From positions 22,506,001 through 22,570,000 of the forward strand of contig CM114274.1 in NCBI GenBank assembly GCA_050084515.1: a stretch of 64,000 nt of DNA. The letters are read 5' to 3'. The notes beneath the pieces were generated by a model. It searched no databases. It worked only from the letters and a program-made list of their open reading frames with translations, and had not been told where the DNA came from. A program made the translations under genes and the position numbers. The DNA comes from Blasia pusilla (lineage: Eukaryota; Marchantiophyta; Marchantiopsida; Blasiales). Below, piece by piece: positions 24,597 through 35,756 of this stretch; the first letter of the stretch is position 1; every line of letters starts with the position of its first letter.

Positions 24597-26090
24597 ATGG
24601 AGACTTGGGACCCAGATATGGGCCCTAAGTTAACAAGAGGAGAGCGGCGTCGGATATACCAGTTACTTAGGAGTTATAGGAGTTTTTTTGCATTTAGTAT
24701 GCATGATTTGGGTACGTTGAAGGATCCAGGGATCCGCATTGAGTTGTCGAGTGACACACCGATCTTCCGACGATCCTACAGGTACAGTGACATGGAGAGG
24801 GCTCTGATTCAGAGTAGGAGCCAGGACTTGGTTGGAGCAGGACTAGTGGAGATATCGGATGGACAATATGTATCTGCCACTATCATGCTCGCCAAGAAGG
24901 ATGTGCATGGCAACTCGACGGATGGGCGGATGTGTAGAGATTACCGACCTATCAATAGCGAGACGAAGTCTGATAGGTATGCCATGCCCACCCCTGAGGA
25001 GATCTTTGATGCAATTGGGCATGCAAAGATCTTCAGTTCGTTAGATCTTTGAGCCGAATACCATCAGTTGCCATTCAGATTGGAGGACAAGCAAAAGATT
25101 GCATTTTGGGGCATCGATCCTCATGGGAAGGATTTCTTGTACCAGTGGAGGTTCTTACCATTTGGGTTAAAGAATGCCACGGCTGAGTTTTAGAGGGTCA
25201 TGGATAGGATCTTGCAAGTCTAGATTTTGCTAGGTGTTATATTGATGACATCGTAGCCTTTAGCGCCACGGTTGAGGAGCATGAGCGACATCTAGAGGAG
25301 GTGTTTCAATGATTGTAGTTACATAGGCTGAAGCTACATCCAAGAAAGTGCAAGTTCCATTACGACCAGATTGAGTACCTTGGTCATACCCAAGGAGCCT
25401 TGGTGTGCAGCAAACAAAGGTAGAGGCTATTTCACGCATTCCACACCCTATAGATGTGAGTCGAGTTCGTGCATTCATGGGATTGGCGAACTTCTATCGA
25501 TGATACGTCAAGGATTTTAGCTTGATTGCAAAACTCCTCATCCACCTGAGCTCCCCAATGCGACTCCTAATCCACCTTGGTCAGCAAGGTGGATCAAGAG
25601 TGGCATTGGGGGGATGAGCAGGAGAGAGCATTTCAGATGCTCAAGGACAGATTGACGTTCGTGCCCATATTGAGGAGACCGATCAGGGGGCGTTCTTTCT
25701 AGTTGCATATTGATTGGAGCATGTTGGGGCTTGGAGCCGTGCTCACCCATCATGATGATGATGGTAGAGAGTTCATGGTGGCTTACGCTAGTCGCTGAAA
25801 CAACGTTGTAGAGGCGAAGTATAGCTCGTATGAGGGTGAGTGCTTGGCTGCAGTGTGGGTTGTCGCACATTTCAGATGTTATCTATTCGGAAATCCCTAT
25901 ACCATCATTAGTGATCATCAGCCACTTAAGTGGTTGATGGAGTCGGACAAGCTTACAAGAAAGCTTGTAAGATGGGCTTTTTTGTTGCAGGAGTATGACT
26001 TCCAGGTGGTGCATAGACCTGGGATGCTCAACCAAGATGCAGATGGTTTGAGCCGTAACCCATGCCCAAGTCAGCGAGATGCAACTGGAG
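24597..26090 (+). pseudogene. Reverse transcriptase / RNase H, copy 3
   Basis: The first 151 codons are open (24,597-25,052), from METWDPDMGPKLT to KIFSSLDL, with MCRDYRPI and MPTPEEIF. A stop replaces Arg in the DLRAGYHQL motif. YIDD lies near 25,240 in a shifted frame. RNase H follows: the end of the domain and TISDHQPLKWLMESDKL are in a 230-codon open frame from 25,844 that runs on into the integrase. A small inverted duplication (CCACCTTG...CAAGGTGG) near 25,573-25,593 adds sequence absent from the other copies. Confidence 0.78.
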
Positions 26091-27345
26091 CTGGTTGGCA
26101 TGGTGAGAGTGATGAGGAGTTGGTGCCAGGATGGCATGCGTCATCCTATTTGGGCTTGTTGGCTATGGAGAGCGAGATTTCTGAGACTCCGATGGCGAGG
26201 TATGATGGAGATTCCTTAGATCCAGAGGCCGCTGAGGAGATGACAAGTGGCCGAGATATTTACGAAGATGGAGTGGTCTTGGATTACATGCGTAGTGGCA
26301 GCGTCGCGAGCACAGTGGGTGCTAGACAGCGGGATCGGATCCTACAACGAGCCAGACGGTTCCGATGGGAGGGGACACATGTGTTGGGAGTGTGGGAGGA
26401 TGATAATGTGTGTGTAGTGCCTCATCCTTTGCAAAGAGCACGTTTGGTGCGTCATGCCCACGAGGAGTTGGGTCATTTTGGAGTGAAGCAGACGTACAAC
26501 TTGCTCCAGATTCAGTATTGGTGGCGAGGCATGTAGACTAACGTTCAACAGTTTGTTGCGAGATGCATGGTATGTGATCGAGTTCGAGCATCATTCAATG
26601 CTCTCACTCCACAGTTGCATCCACTTCCGATCATGGGTTTAGGTTATAGATGGAGTTTGGATTCTGCAGACCTTTACCTATGACAGAGCGCCATAGTTGT
26701 TATGTGTTGATGGTGGTCGAGCACTTCTCGAAGTGGATAGAGTTGGTTGCATTGCCTGACAAAGCAAGTGAGGGAGTAGCATATGCCTTCCTAGATCAAG
26801 GGCTGAGTCATTACGGCGCACCAGCTAAGGTGTTGACAGACCAGGGTACATAGTTCCACGGGGAGTTTCAGGCCTTGTGTGATCAGGCATTGATCGACCA
26901 CCGCACTACTTCGCGAGATCATCGTGAGGCGGATGGACTTGCAGAGCGGGTTGTGTAGACGGTGAAGAGAGGACTACAGAAGTATGGCTTGCAGAGAGGT
27001 CACCTACGAGATTGGGACCTCCAGTTGTCGTGGTTGGTGATGGGATACAGATTCAGCAGGCAGGCATCCTTAACGTCTTTCTCATTGTACTTGCTTTTGT
27101 ATGGCCGAGAGCCAGATTTACCTGCGGTCATTCGTTGAGATGTTGGTGAGGTGTTGAACCTTGATGACCGTAATGTATGGATGCGAGCATGTTCTTACAC
27201 GGCTGAATTATTTTCGAGAGTGATGCCCATGGCGTTTGAGAATTTGGCGATTGCGCAACATCGGGATACATTGAGGTATGCGACTATTTGCGCGGGGGGT
27301 GGTGGTGGTTATCGATCTACTATCCGGAGGTTTCCTCAGAGAGAC
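26091..27345 (+). pseudogene. DDE integrase, copy 3
   Basis: The zinc-binding H-H-C-C is recognisable (AHEELGHFGVKQ near 26,457, then CMVC after a stop). The core shows WSLD (first Asp, 26,655), LTDQGT (second Asp, 26,835) and the Glu region HREADGLAERVV (near 26,925). Later parts (ALVCLYGREPDLP-like, near 27,090) and the segment before the GPY-like domain follow. Stops at 26,534, 26,851, 26,956 and 27,137 disable it. Confidence 0.78.
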
Positions 27346-27363
27346 TATGTCTAATTGCAGTAA

Positions 27364-27705
27364 ATGGCGCTCACGACGTTGGATGTGAGTGCAGGACGCA
27401 CCATCTTGAGAGTGCGTGAGGTTTTGCCATGTGGTGTTCTCTTATTGGAGGGATGCGATGGTACGGTGTGGAAGGATCATGTGCGTAATTGTGCACCTTG
27501 TCACCTTCCTAACATTGACGGTACATTTGATCCAAGCTTATCAGTAGTTCCTACAGGCTTGCGATGTATGGTGTGTGGTTCTGCCCGTGGTGTAGCCACT
27601 ATGCTAGTCTGTGATGGATGTTCAAGAGGATGGCATATGGCATGCTTGACGCCATCTCTCACTAGGGTTCCTCAAGGACGATGGATGTGTCCCAAATGTA
27701 CATAG
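27364..27705 (+). pseudogene. Polyprotein C-terminus with intact PHD finger, copy 3
   Basis: An open stretch of 113 codons starts in the GPY/F-like segment (ILRVREVLPCGVLLLEG...WKDHVRNC) and ends in a complete PHD finger: C-M-V-C, then C-D-G-C, then W-H-M-A-C, then C-P-K-C, spaced as Cys4-His-Cys3. It stops just after the last Cys. PHD fingers bind the histone H3 tail. In a retrotransposon such a module would plausibly guide integration. It replaces the chromodomain of chromoviruses at the same position. Confidence 0.85.
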
Positions 27706-27871
27706 AGTAGGTAGTTCTATATTCCGACTTGTATCTGTGACATGGATGACAAGAAGGCGACCAACGATGGGGCCACATGAGCGTCCGACCTTCTTGCTCT
27801 TAGCGTCCAAGAGATGTATGTCATGGTAGGTAGGGATAGATGGCTATCTGGAGTTAGAGGGACCTAACCAT

Positions 27872-27886
27872 CAAATACGGGGGTGA
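27872..27886 (+). promoter_or_regulatory. Putative polypurine tract, copy 3
   Basis: ACGGGGGTG lies directly before B1. The same position in copy 5 (62,878-62,887) reads TAGGGGGGCG. A purine-rich primer site for plus-strand synthesis is expected immediately before the 3' repeat of LTR-type elements. The true primer has not been determined. Confidence 0.5.
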
Positions 27887-28013
27887 TTGGAGATATTTTG
27901 GTACTTCTTGTCTCGTTGTTTGGATGCCATGAGTTAGCATGGGATCGTGCGTGTTTGTGTGTATGTTCGATGACAACGATGTATGTTGTGTAGCGATGTG
28001 TATACGCAAGATA
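27886..28013 (+). repeat. Terminal repeat unit B1, copy 3
   Basis: This 128-bp unit begins ATTGGAGATATTTTGG. It recurs as B2 at 28,530-28,657, in copy 4 at 46,116-46,243 and twice in copy 5, always 128 bp long. Confidence 0.9.
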
Positions 28014-28015
28014 AT

Positions 28016-28529
28016 TATCACGTCTTTTAGGATAGATCGGTGAGATCTAGTAGAGCACCTTTGCGAGTAGTGGAGGACATACTCAGGAGGTTGAGGATGA
28101 CCTACTGAGGCCGCGGAAAACCTGAGAGAGTAGGTTTTTCCTTCGTTTCAGCTCATTTGGAGCTATATTGAGGAACTTAATATTTTAGGTAAGTATAATT
28201 TTGAGTATATGATTGACTTTCTATTTTTGCTAAGTGTCCCTTGACCTCCTACATCAGGTCAAGAGCCAAGGAGGTGACTTCGGAGCATAAGTTATCATGG
28301 AGAGAGCTTGGGAGAGGGCAGGGGTATACCTCAAGGAGTGAGAGTTTGAGAGCTCATTTTCTCTTTGTTGAACATCTTGGCATGAGGCGGTGGAGTTTTG
28401 GTCTTGCTTGCCTTGTGTGTGTAAGCCAAGCCATTAGGAGAGTGGGTTTGTTTTGACATTGAGAGAGACATGTGAGAGTGCACACATGTGAGAATTATGG
28501 TGTTGTGAGATACATTGGATCTTATTTTA
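28016..28529 (+). repeat. Terminal repeat unit A2, copy 3
   Basis: 514 bp homologous to A1 and A2 of copy 5, starting TATCACGTC (TGTCACGTC in copy 5) and ending TTGGATCTTATTTT. It is joined to B1 through two bases, making the palindrome GATAATTATC at the junction. Confidence 0.9.
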
Positions 28530-28657
28530 ATTGGAGATATTTTGGTACTTCTTGTCTTGTTATTTGGATGCCATGAGTTAACATGGGATCGTGCGTGTTT
28601 GTGTGTGTGTTTGGTGACGGCGATGTATGTTGTGTAGCGATGTGTATGCGCACGACA
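28530..28657 (+). repeat. Terminal repeat unit B2 and right end of copy 3
   Basis: 128 bp, same unit as B1, ending in CACGACA. The next base belongs to an unrelated chromovirus sequence, so this is the element's right end. Confidence 0.9.
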
Positions 28658-28935
28658 TCTATGTTAGTGAACTAAAGGCCTTCGTGGATGATCATTAACC
28701 CTCTTAAACAAGACTACTACGACTTGATCCGATCATAGTCAAAGACCAAGAGGAGTTCAAAGTCAAGGCTATATTGGATGAGCGTAGAGTAAAGAGAGGA
28801 AGGAAATTAGAAAACAAGAACTTAGTGGCATGGAAAGGTTATGATTTGTGCAAAAGAACATGGGAACCAAAAAGTAATTTGAATCATGTTGGGTGACTTT
28901 TAGAGGAATTTAGAAGTAGGAAATTAGATGGAAGG
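28658..28935 (+). pseudogene. Chromodomain end of an ordinary chromovirus Gypsy element
   Basis: One frame reads VSELKAFVDDH, then LDPIIVKDQEEFKV, then the chromodomain: AILDERRVKRGRK, LVAWKGYDLCKRTWEP and SNLNHVG, followed by LLEEFRS. The W-x-G-Y...T-W-E-P pattern is that of chromodomains at the end of plant chromovirus integrases. Three in-frame stops are present (two before the domain and one after SNLNHVG). Only the C-terminus remains, and Gypsy copy 3 ends exactly where it starts. Confidence 0.8.
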
Positions 28936-30330
28936 TACATGCATAGCAAGACTAGATTTTGGCGCATAGCTTGAGCGTAGTGGCCCGGTTTATATAATTT
29001 TCATTGGCCGTATTTTGCTTTGGAGGATCACATGAATGATATGCGAAAACTTGGAAACTCCAAAAATTTGAGAATGTGTCCAAAATTTGTATTGAATGAG
29101 TTTGAATATTTTCATTGGGATGCATGGTTTCATTATTTTCATTCACATGGTTTAGCTTGACACAATTTGCTATTGCAATTGAGGTCTATGTATCATATAC
29201 TTAGTACGACTTGACACATAGGGTTAGAGTAGATTAGCGTGGGCTTGGGTGTTGATTGAAGGACAAGGCCATAACCCAAAGTGTTTGTGAATTCAACCCA
29301 AGGATTACTTATGGTGTTTCTAGAGGGGGCCCAACTCAAGTCGATGAGGGCGTTGACTCAACTAAGTTGGGGAGCATCGCGAATAACTAAGTCAGTGACG
29401 CCCATACTAGCGGGGACCCGGGAAGTGACAAAGAAGCATATGGACAAAGTAGGTGTCTATGAACATGTCCATGTTCGTGGACTCATATCCATCCTATGGA
29501 AGGACTTGTCCATGTGGGCCCTACCTCTCCCCTTTCTTGTTAAATCCCCCCCAACTCGCCTTTGTGTTTTGTGCTTACTTGTTGCTTCCTCCCCCCACCT
29601 CCACTCCCTTCCCGTTTGCTACCCCGCATGCCTTTGCCCTACCTCCCACCATGAGGAATAAGTATGGGCCCTACCTCTTGCAATCCATGTTCGGAGACAT
29701 GTCCATCCATGTCCATCTTAGTGACGCACTTGTTTGTTTTTGTGCAACCATGAGAAGCGAATCATGATCGTGGATCCAAGGATGATATACCTTGATGTGA
29801 CCCACCAAAGTTGAAACCTAGACTAGCTAGTTGCGAGACTAGGAAGGGCAGCGAAACCAACTACGAGACTAACCCTAGGAGAGACACGCATGAGTCTTAT
29901 CACTAGCCTTAGGTGAGAAAGGGGCATAGCTACCCGTAGGGACAAAGGCAAGGCAAGCAAGGTTTGAGACCTTGGAACCAAGCACCAAGTCAAGGATGAG
30001 AAGCGAGGAACATGTGAGTAGTCAAGATGGGCAAGACGCCACGAGACTAGTCACGAAACGTAAAGGGTGGCTAGACAACCATGAGACGCCAAACGGAGAG
30101 TTAAGATGGGCGCAAGCCATGACACATATGAAATGGGGGTCTAAGCTTCAAGATACGTTTGGAGAGCCAAGAGTTGCATAAGCTACAAGAAGCCTTTATC
30201 CTAGCCTTTGCCAAGTCATCTTATGGATAACTAATCAAATTTGGGTTGAGGCCAAAATCAAGGGCCCAAGGGGGACACTGGGGAAGATAGGGTTCCCCTT
30301 GAGAACCCCATAAGTATTTATAGGGGGGAC

Positions 30331-30333
<3 letters not shown>
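28936..30333 (+). other. Possible 3' LTR region of the chromovirus, with embedded repeat
   Basis: The region follows the chromodomain directly. It contains the dispersed repeat at 29,437-29,768 and, at 30,310-30,325, a TATA-like AAGTATTTATAGG just before a CT tract. I could not define LTR ends or a second copy, so LTR identity is inferred from position only. No coding region is evident. Confidence 0.35.
29437..29768. repeat. Dispersed repeat, copy b (MITE-like)
   Basis: About 330 bp homologous to 18,597-18,915 along the whole length, in the same orientation. Confidence 0.6.

Positions 30334-30384
<51 letters not shown>
30334..30384. repeat. (CT)n microsatellite, about 51 bp
   Basis: Uninterrupted CT dinucleotide shortly after the TATA-like box. 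Confidence 0.95.
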
Positions 30385-30387
<3 letters not shown>

Positions 30388-30953
30388 TGAACTAGGAACT
30401 AACCATAATGCGTGTTTAGTCGTGTTTCAAGTTTGAGATAAGGGGCGCGCCTTGAGGAATTAATCGACCCGTTTAGGCAAGCAATTTGGGGAGATTGGTC
30501 AAGACTTGGAATCAAGTGCCTAAGGATACGATACGCACGTGGGGAGACTTGGCCCAATTAGGGCATGGGGGCTTTACATCTTTGTACGGATCACGCAGCT
30601 GGTTGAGTCTTTGAGACTCCATCTAAGTCTTCTACCTGCAAAGCACAAGGTCGGGATTTTCCAAGGTGAAGCTAAGTGAAGTAGAACCGATTCTACGATA
30701 ACTTCCAGTCCTCGTGCCCACATAGATCTATCAATTGTGGTGAGCGTTTGAACTAATACCACTTGTTTAGGTTATGTTCTTTCCTTCTAGTTCTTCGTGG
30801 AACTTCCGTTGGAAAGGGGAGGGGGGAATCTCGGTTGGAAGGAGGTAGAGTTTCCAAAAATAGATCCACTTTTTAGTTACGGGGTGACATGGCTTTCTGC
30901 CTGCTCTTGCAACCGGATATCCGAAGAAGTTACCCCATGGAATAGGCCTCTTA

Positions 30954-31283
30954 GGGCCTTATCCCATAGTCCCGTTTCTTGGAGTCGCGTGCGACCCCAA
31001 GAAACAGCCCTCCGGCTGAAATCACCGACTGGCAGGTTGTTCTCATCCGGTTTTTAGGCTGAAGACTTGGCCTGAAACCGCCCCCCGCCAGTCACTCTAA
31101 CAAATCGTCCAGTCACTCACTCTCCAGAGCGAACAATCCTAAGGCAATCGTAAGGTCACAGTTCTCGTGCCCAAAATTTTCGGTCGCAAGGAATGTGGCG
31201 ACCCCATCAAGTTTTTGCGACAGCTACAAACAGACAACTTTGGGCCGTAGGATGAAGCGTCGGTGGCCCATGGGATGCGGCCC
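30954..31283. mobile_element. 330-bp Harbinger-type MITE with TTA target duplication
   Basis: TTA flanks both sides (30,951-30,953 and 31,284-31,286). The left end GGGCCTTATCCCATAG and the reverse complement of the right end, GGGCCGCATCCCATGG, form terminal inverted repeats. The left 100 bp closely resembles the left end of the coding Harbinger at 51,821, including the subterminal palindrome. It is non-coding and lies about 310 bp upstream of the host gene's proposed start codon. Confidence 0.8.
30974..31005. repeat. Subterminal palindrome in the MITE
   Basis: Arms GTTTCTTGGAGTCGC and GCGACCCCAAGAAAC are complementary with one mismatch and a 2-base loop. It occupies the same place as the perfect palindrome at 51,841-51,870. 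Confidence 0.9.
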
Positions 31284-31467
31284 TTAGAGGAATTTATGTC
31301 ACGTAGCATTTGTAGAAGCCGTAAATAACTGAACTTCCATTGCAAATGGGAGTCTTACTTTAACCCTTTTGATAAGACCTCCCGGGAACGCCACGTCAAG
31401 AGGGTTTAATGAGGATGGAGTGTTCCAGCCAGTGAAGGAGTCTCTGGTTTCGGGCAAGAATACAGCC

Positions 31468-31521
31468 CGATCTGTCCGTCTCTGTTTTGCAAAGCAAAAC
31501 AAAACATAGACGGACAGATCG
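31468..31521 (+). repeat. 54-nt hairpin upstream of the host gene
   Basis: Arms CGATCTGTCCGTCT (31,468-31,481) and its exact reverse complement (31,508-31,521) enclose an inner stem TGTTTTG/CAAAACA with a 5-base loop. It lies about 70 bp before the proposed start codon, so it may be in the 5' UTR. Confidence 0.8.
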
Positions 31522-31593
31522 AACTGATTTGTTCGGCGAACGAAAGAAGAATTCGGACAGGCACTCAAGAATACCACGAAGTGTACGCGAGCG

Positions 31594-34500
31594 ATGCTTC
31601 AATGTTGCTTGATTCCCCCTTTGCACAATCGTCCTCTGGTGCGATCTGTGCGTCGAGGTGTACACGCCGCCGCTCTGCCATGGGTTTCTCATTTCCGGCC
31701 AGCCACAGGTCAGCTCTTTTTCCAAAGAAAACTCGTGATTGACGGCTGGGATGTGCCCAAAAATCGGCGCCAAGTTCTGAGCATGTGCCATGGCTTGTAC
31801 AGCAGAGATCTGGCCAGCCACAGGCAAGTTCCTGAGTACTTTCAAGGAAAGAGCTGGGGATGGAAAACTGGGAGATCTGTTTTAGGGTCATGGGGAAGCA
31901 GATGATGGCGAAGACTGGAGGTGGAAGATTCTTTTTCTTTTGCGGATCTGTGTCTGCGTGACATGAAAGAATTGGGACTGAATTTTAAGCCATGAATAAC
32001 AGTGAGTGAGGAATTATGGACTTCCAAAGATCTGTAAGTGGTTTCGGGTGTATGCAATCGTTTCAGTCGAAGCCTCCGAACAACCTTTTCAACAGCAGTT
32101 GAAACGTTTTCTAGTGGGCTTCTTGGTCATATTGAAGAATTGGGTCTGGTAGGGTCTCACCAGTAGTGTTGAGTGACTAAGTAGGCCTTAATCTCTAAAT
32201 ATGAGTGAGTGGATTCTCACGCACGAGTTTGTCCCGATAATGATGGTGCATAGACCGCTCAAGAACATTTTGCGTTCCGTAAATCTTCAATGAAATTCAG
32301 GATCGAAACATTTGACAACTGCCTCTGTATGGTGTAGTCATGATGAATTCTCGGGCAGCTGTGGCATCCCAGCTTAGTGGTGGGCTTTACGCAGCTTCCG
32401 CTTGACCTGGGGTGGTTCTGTTTGAATGTAACTCAAACATTCAAACAAAAGCACCTGTGATCGTCATGTCTGGAGGTCTTGGAGCGAAGCGGAATTGCTA
32501 TTCGAACCACAATCGGTGTTAGTCACGGTATCGATTTCGTTGTAACATGTGATTGAAAGTCTTTTGAATAGTTACAATCGAGTTGTGCACAGCCTTCTTT
32601 TCTAGGATATGGATGGTTTTGAAGAGGCCCAGGAGTTGAGTGCAGTGTCGAACGAAATTGGTCTTTAAGATGAGGTTAAGCAAGCCACCTGCTGGGGAGC
32701 TGCTGCTCTGTATATCTCTCCAGGTTTATTTTGAAAGCCGGATCACTGAGAAACCTGTCGGTTCTAGAGACCTTGAGGAGAACATTCTGTGGAACTAAAT
32801 AGTTGCATCCGATGAAACGACCTTCGTCTGCATGGATCCTCCTTGTGTTCCATGGATCAATACGTTATTTACAAAAGAATCTGTAAGCATGTGAAAAGAA
32901 AGAAAAACAAGGAGTGGTTGTTGTTCTTTTAACTGGAACCTTGCGGCAAGATCCGTTGAGAGGATCTAACTCTAGTCATCCTTTATGCTGGTTGTGCAGG
33001 CAGGCCAGCTTTTCTGGGGCGGGAGGTGAACGGCAGTCTTTCTCAAAGTTGGCAGTTGACATCATGCAAGAAGAACAAGGTTAGAACATACATCTTCCAG
33101 AATGAAGCTTGTTCTTTGGTGACTTTTAACAGGTGTTGCTTTCATGGTACAGAACTGAGGCCAAGGGTGTGATCGAGATTGAGGCTGCAGCTACACAATC
33201 CCATCCCTTGTTGAATCTTGAATCAACACTGATTTGGATGTTGTGTTCTAGGGATCTGTTTCGCTCCAAGCATTAAGAGTAATACAAACTGCCAACTGTG
33301 GAGATTGTTAGACTTTTAGGGATGATGAAAGGAAGGTTAGATCTGACATTAGCTGATTCAGGAGTCCACATCAAGACTAGAGTCTTCTTATCACGAAGTT
33401 TGGTTTATGTCTGAACTTGTTCCTTAATCATGTAGGTTCTCACTAATTATGTGGAGGTTACTAGTTTTATTGGGAGTACAAGTCTGCTCAGGTTGGTTAT
33501 AGCCTAGCACTGAAGACAGTGAAAAATTCTATGTTGAGGGTTAACCCACCCTGGGTCTATTTGTTAACAGAAAGGGGTTAATAACTGCTGGAAGAAAGCA
33601 ACCCTCAAGGCAGCTCTTCCAGACGATGCACCTTTTGCTGTGGCCATTGGAGCATGTCTTCTGTCAACTTTGGTTCTACCAGTTGGTCCAGAGGATGAGA
33701 GCAAAAAGGAGAACTCTTTATTTGGACCAGATGATATGCGCTCTGGTGCCATGCAAATCATAAGTTTCATTCCACTTTTCAATTGGCTGGTAATTTTCTC
33801 GGCATTTGATTCAATCAGGAAAGGGAAGAAAAGAGAGGAGTGACATGTCTCTGAAAAGCCTCTGGGTTCTTTATCCTGTTCTTAATAGTGAGTGGAACAG
33901 TATTACTCTTTACTAAATCTGCATCAATATAGGAAGGTGTAGCTAAACTGTAGTCCTCCAAAATGTGTGTAGTTCCAACAGTGAATCCTATCTCTGCGAG
34001 ATTCATTCATTGTAAGAGGAGTAATTTAGGAATGATTTCGGACCTTGATTCTGCTGTGTTCCATGAGATTGATGGACTTTCAAAGGGAATTCATAAAGGC
34101 TAAAAAGATAGTTTTGATTTCGGCCTTGTGATGTTCTTCCTGTAACCATCCACATTAAGCAGAGGGGAAGCAAGGGGAAACTCTTTATTCCTGCTCAAGC
34201 ATACCCATAGAATGATGCTATACGGTTTAGGGTATAGTATATAGTATTTAGGGTATAGTATAGTATAAAACAGTGGAAGCCAAAAAGTCAGAATTTGGTC
34301 AGCTTCTGGTTTCACCTCAAATTATAGTTCATCATTGGATGGGAAGGAATCTAGCTGTAACAATATATCAATACGAAGGAATATGACATTTGTAGTGTTC
34401 TTGGCCAGGTATGGGTCTTTGCATGGTTGGATACAGGCAAGCCACGGTACCTGGCGTTTGCAATTATATATCTTGCACCATATCTCAAGTATGCTTAAAC

Positions 34501-35637
34501 TTTCACAGTGTTTTCATGAGACTCTAACTGAAGCTTGTTAGATGCAAAATGAAAGAAAAATAGTGATTTAGCTCACTCTAATCTTTGAATTACTGCCTCT
34601 GGTTTACATCTCAATTTGTTACAAGAAATAATTCAACCTTCATGGTCTCAATTGACTTTGTTGCTTTTTTTACCATGGTACTGCTGCACCTGTATACCAT
34701 CATGAAACTACAGTCATCAGAAGTGTGAGATTACTAACTTTACTGGACCTGACCTATCAGTGAAGTTATTAATAAAGATCTTGATGGCTAGTATAGGATC
34801 TGGCTTGGTGTCATGGAAGGGAAAGTCTCAAGAAATGAGTTGTAATTCTCTGCAGGACGGGCTTATCACTAATTCCAGAAGATAGCTGGCTACCTGTGGC
34901 AAGCATTGTGGCAGGCATTGTCCATGTCCAGGTGAGATGCATGCCAGTTGCGGTTTCGTGAGCACATAATGAATTCAGATAGGTGGACCTGGAGAAGGCT
35001 AAGCCTTTCCAGAAAAAGAAAATAGACAGGCTGAACAAAGAAGGTTTCATTATCTGTTTGATGCTCATTTAGAAACTCTCAGAATCACACATGAGTGCCA
35101 TTTGTGTGTGCACCATCAAAATCTGTTAATTGGGGATTCTGGTGAATGGCTGTCCCAGTTAGATATATCAGTCAGTGCAGAAGGATCACAACCACCTCTA
35201 GCAGACTTTGCCAAAGTACTACAGGAGAAAACACAAGTTACAGGTCTCCGTGGACAGGCGGACAACTTGGTGGATCGATTGAAGGAGCTGGCTGAGAGAA
35301 CTGTACGTATTACTCGAATTTTGCTGATTTTAATCAGGTTGTTTATCGGCAGGTGAGTGTGCAGAACTACTTGAAGACTTTAAAAGTTTGTTTACTTCGC
35401 TAGAATTGTAAATGAAATTGCATGTTTATATAATGTTGCTCCATATACCTGTCATTGTAGGATGTCCACAGTGTAGATACATTGATTCAGGAGGACCAAC
35501 AAATGACAGCAGATTGGATAGCAGCTCAAGAAGAAATGCAAAGAAATGAGTTCAAGGAGTTCGATGAAAAGCTTGCCAGATCCGAAGCTCAATCTGTTGA
35601 AAACGTGAAGGAATCTTCAAAAGAGATTGGATTGTAG
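31594..35637 (+). CDS. Host gene: predicted plastid-targeted four-helix membrane protein (7 exons, 296 aa)
   Basis: I propose exons 31594-31708, 33000-33079, 33571-33789, 34409-34488, 34856-34931, 35159-35302 and 35461-35637. All introns are GT-AG and all phases fit, giving 296 residues. Residues 1-65 are basic, Ser-rich and nearly free of acidic residues (MLQCCLIPPLHNRPLVRSVR...), like a transit peptide. Hydrophobic segments lie at about 86-104, 124-146, 151-170 and 176-195, with WVFAWLDTGKPRY between the second and third and IPEDSWLPVAS before the fourth. The last 100 residues are hydrophilic and Glu/Gln-rich. Exons 3-7 are well supported. Exons 1-2 rest on phase and composition. I do not recognise the family, so no function is given. 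It is the only intact-looking host gene in the window. Confidence 0.7.
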
Positions 35638-35756
35638 ATTTCCACCGAGACTTGGTTTTAATCTGATCGTCCATTGGCAGATGAGTGTTAACAATGCCAC
35701 GGTTGAATTGAATGGTAGACTTCTGGTCCAACAAAATTATAGACTTGTACTTGGAC

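Larger units (their letters stand above)
23628..28657 (+). mobile_element. DNMT-encoding Ty3/Gypsy-type element, copy 3 (5'-truncated, complete 3' end)
   Basis: The copy begins just after the methyltransferase catalytic loop (CAAGGCCAATAAAGTG) and runs through methyltransferase C-half, RT, RNase H, integrase and PHD finger. It ends with purine tract and repeats B1-A2-B2. The right end is at 28,657 (GCGCACGACA). It lies against an ordinary chromovirus chromodomain, whose remaining sequence starts at 28,658. Confidence 0.87.

Noticed and set aside
31396-31845. 149-codon minus-strand open frame overlapping the first exon of the host gene
   Set aside because: It crosses the hairpin, has no recognised motif and overlaps a better supported plus-strand exon whose phase fits the rest of the gene.
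31594-35637. Naming the host gene as a known photosystem assembly factor
   Set aside because: The membrane topology is suggestive, but the sequence does not match any family I can recall with confidence.
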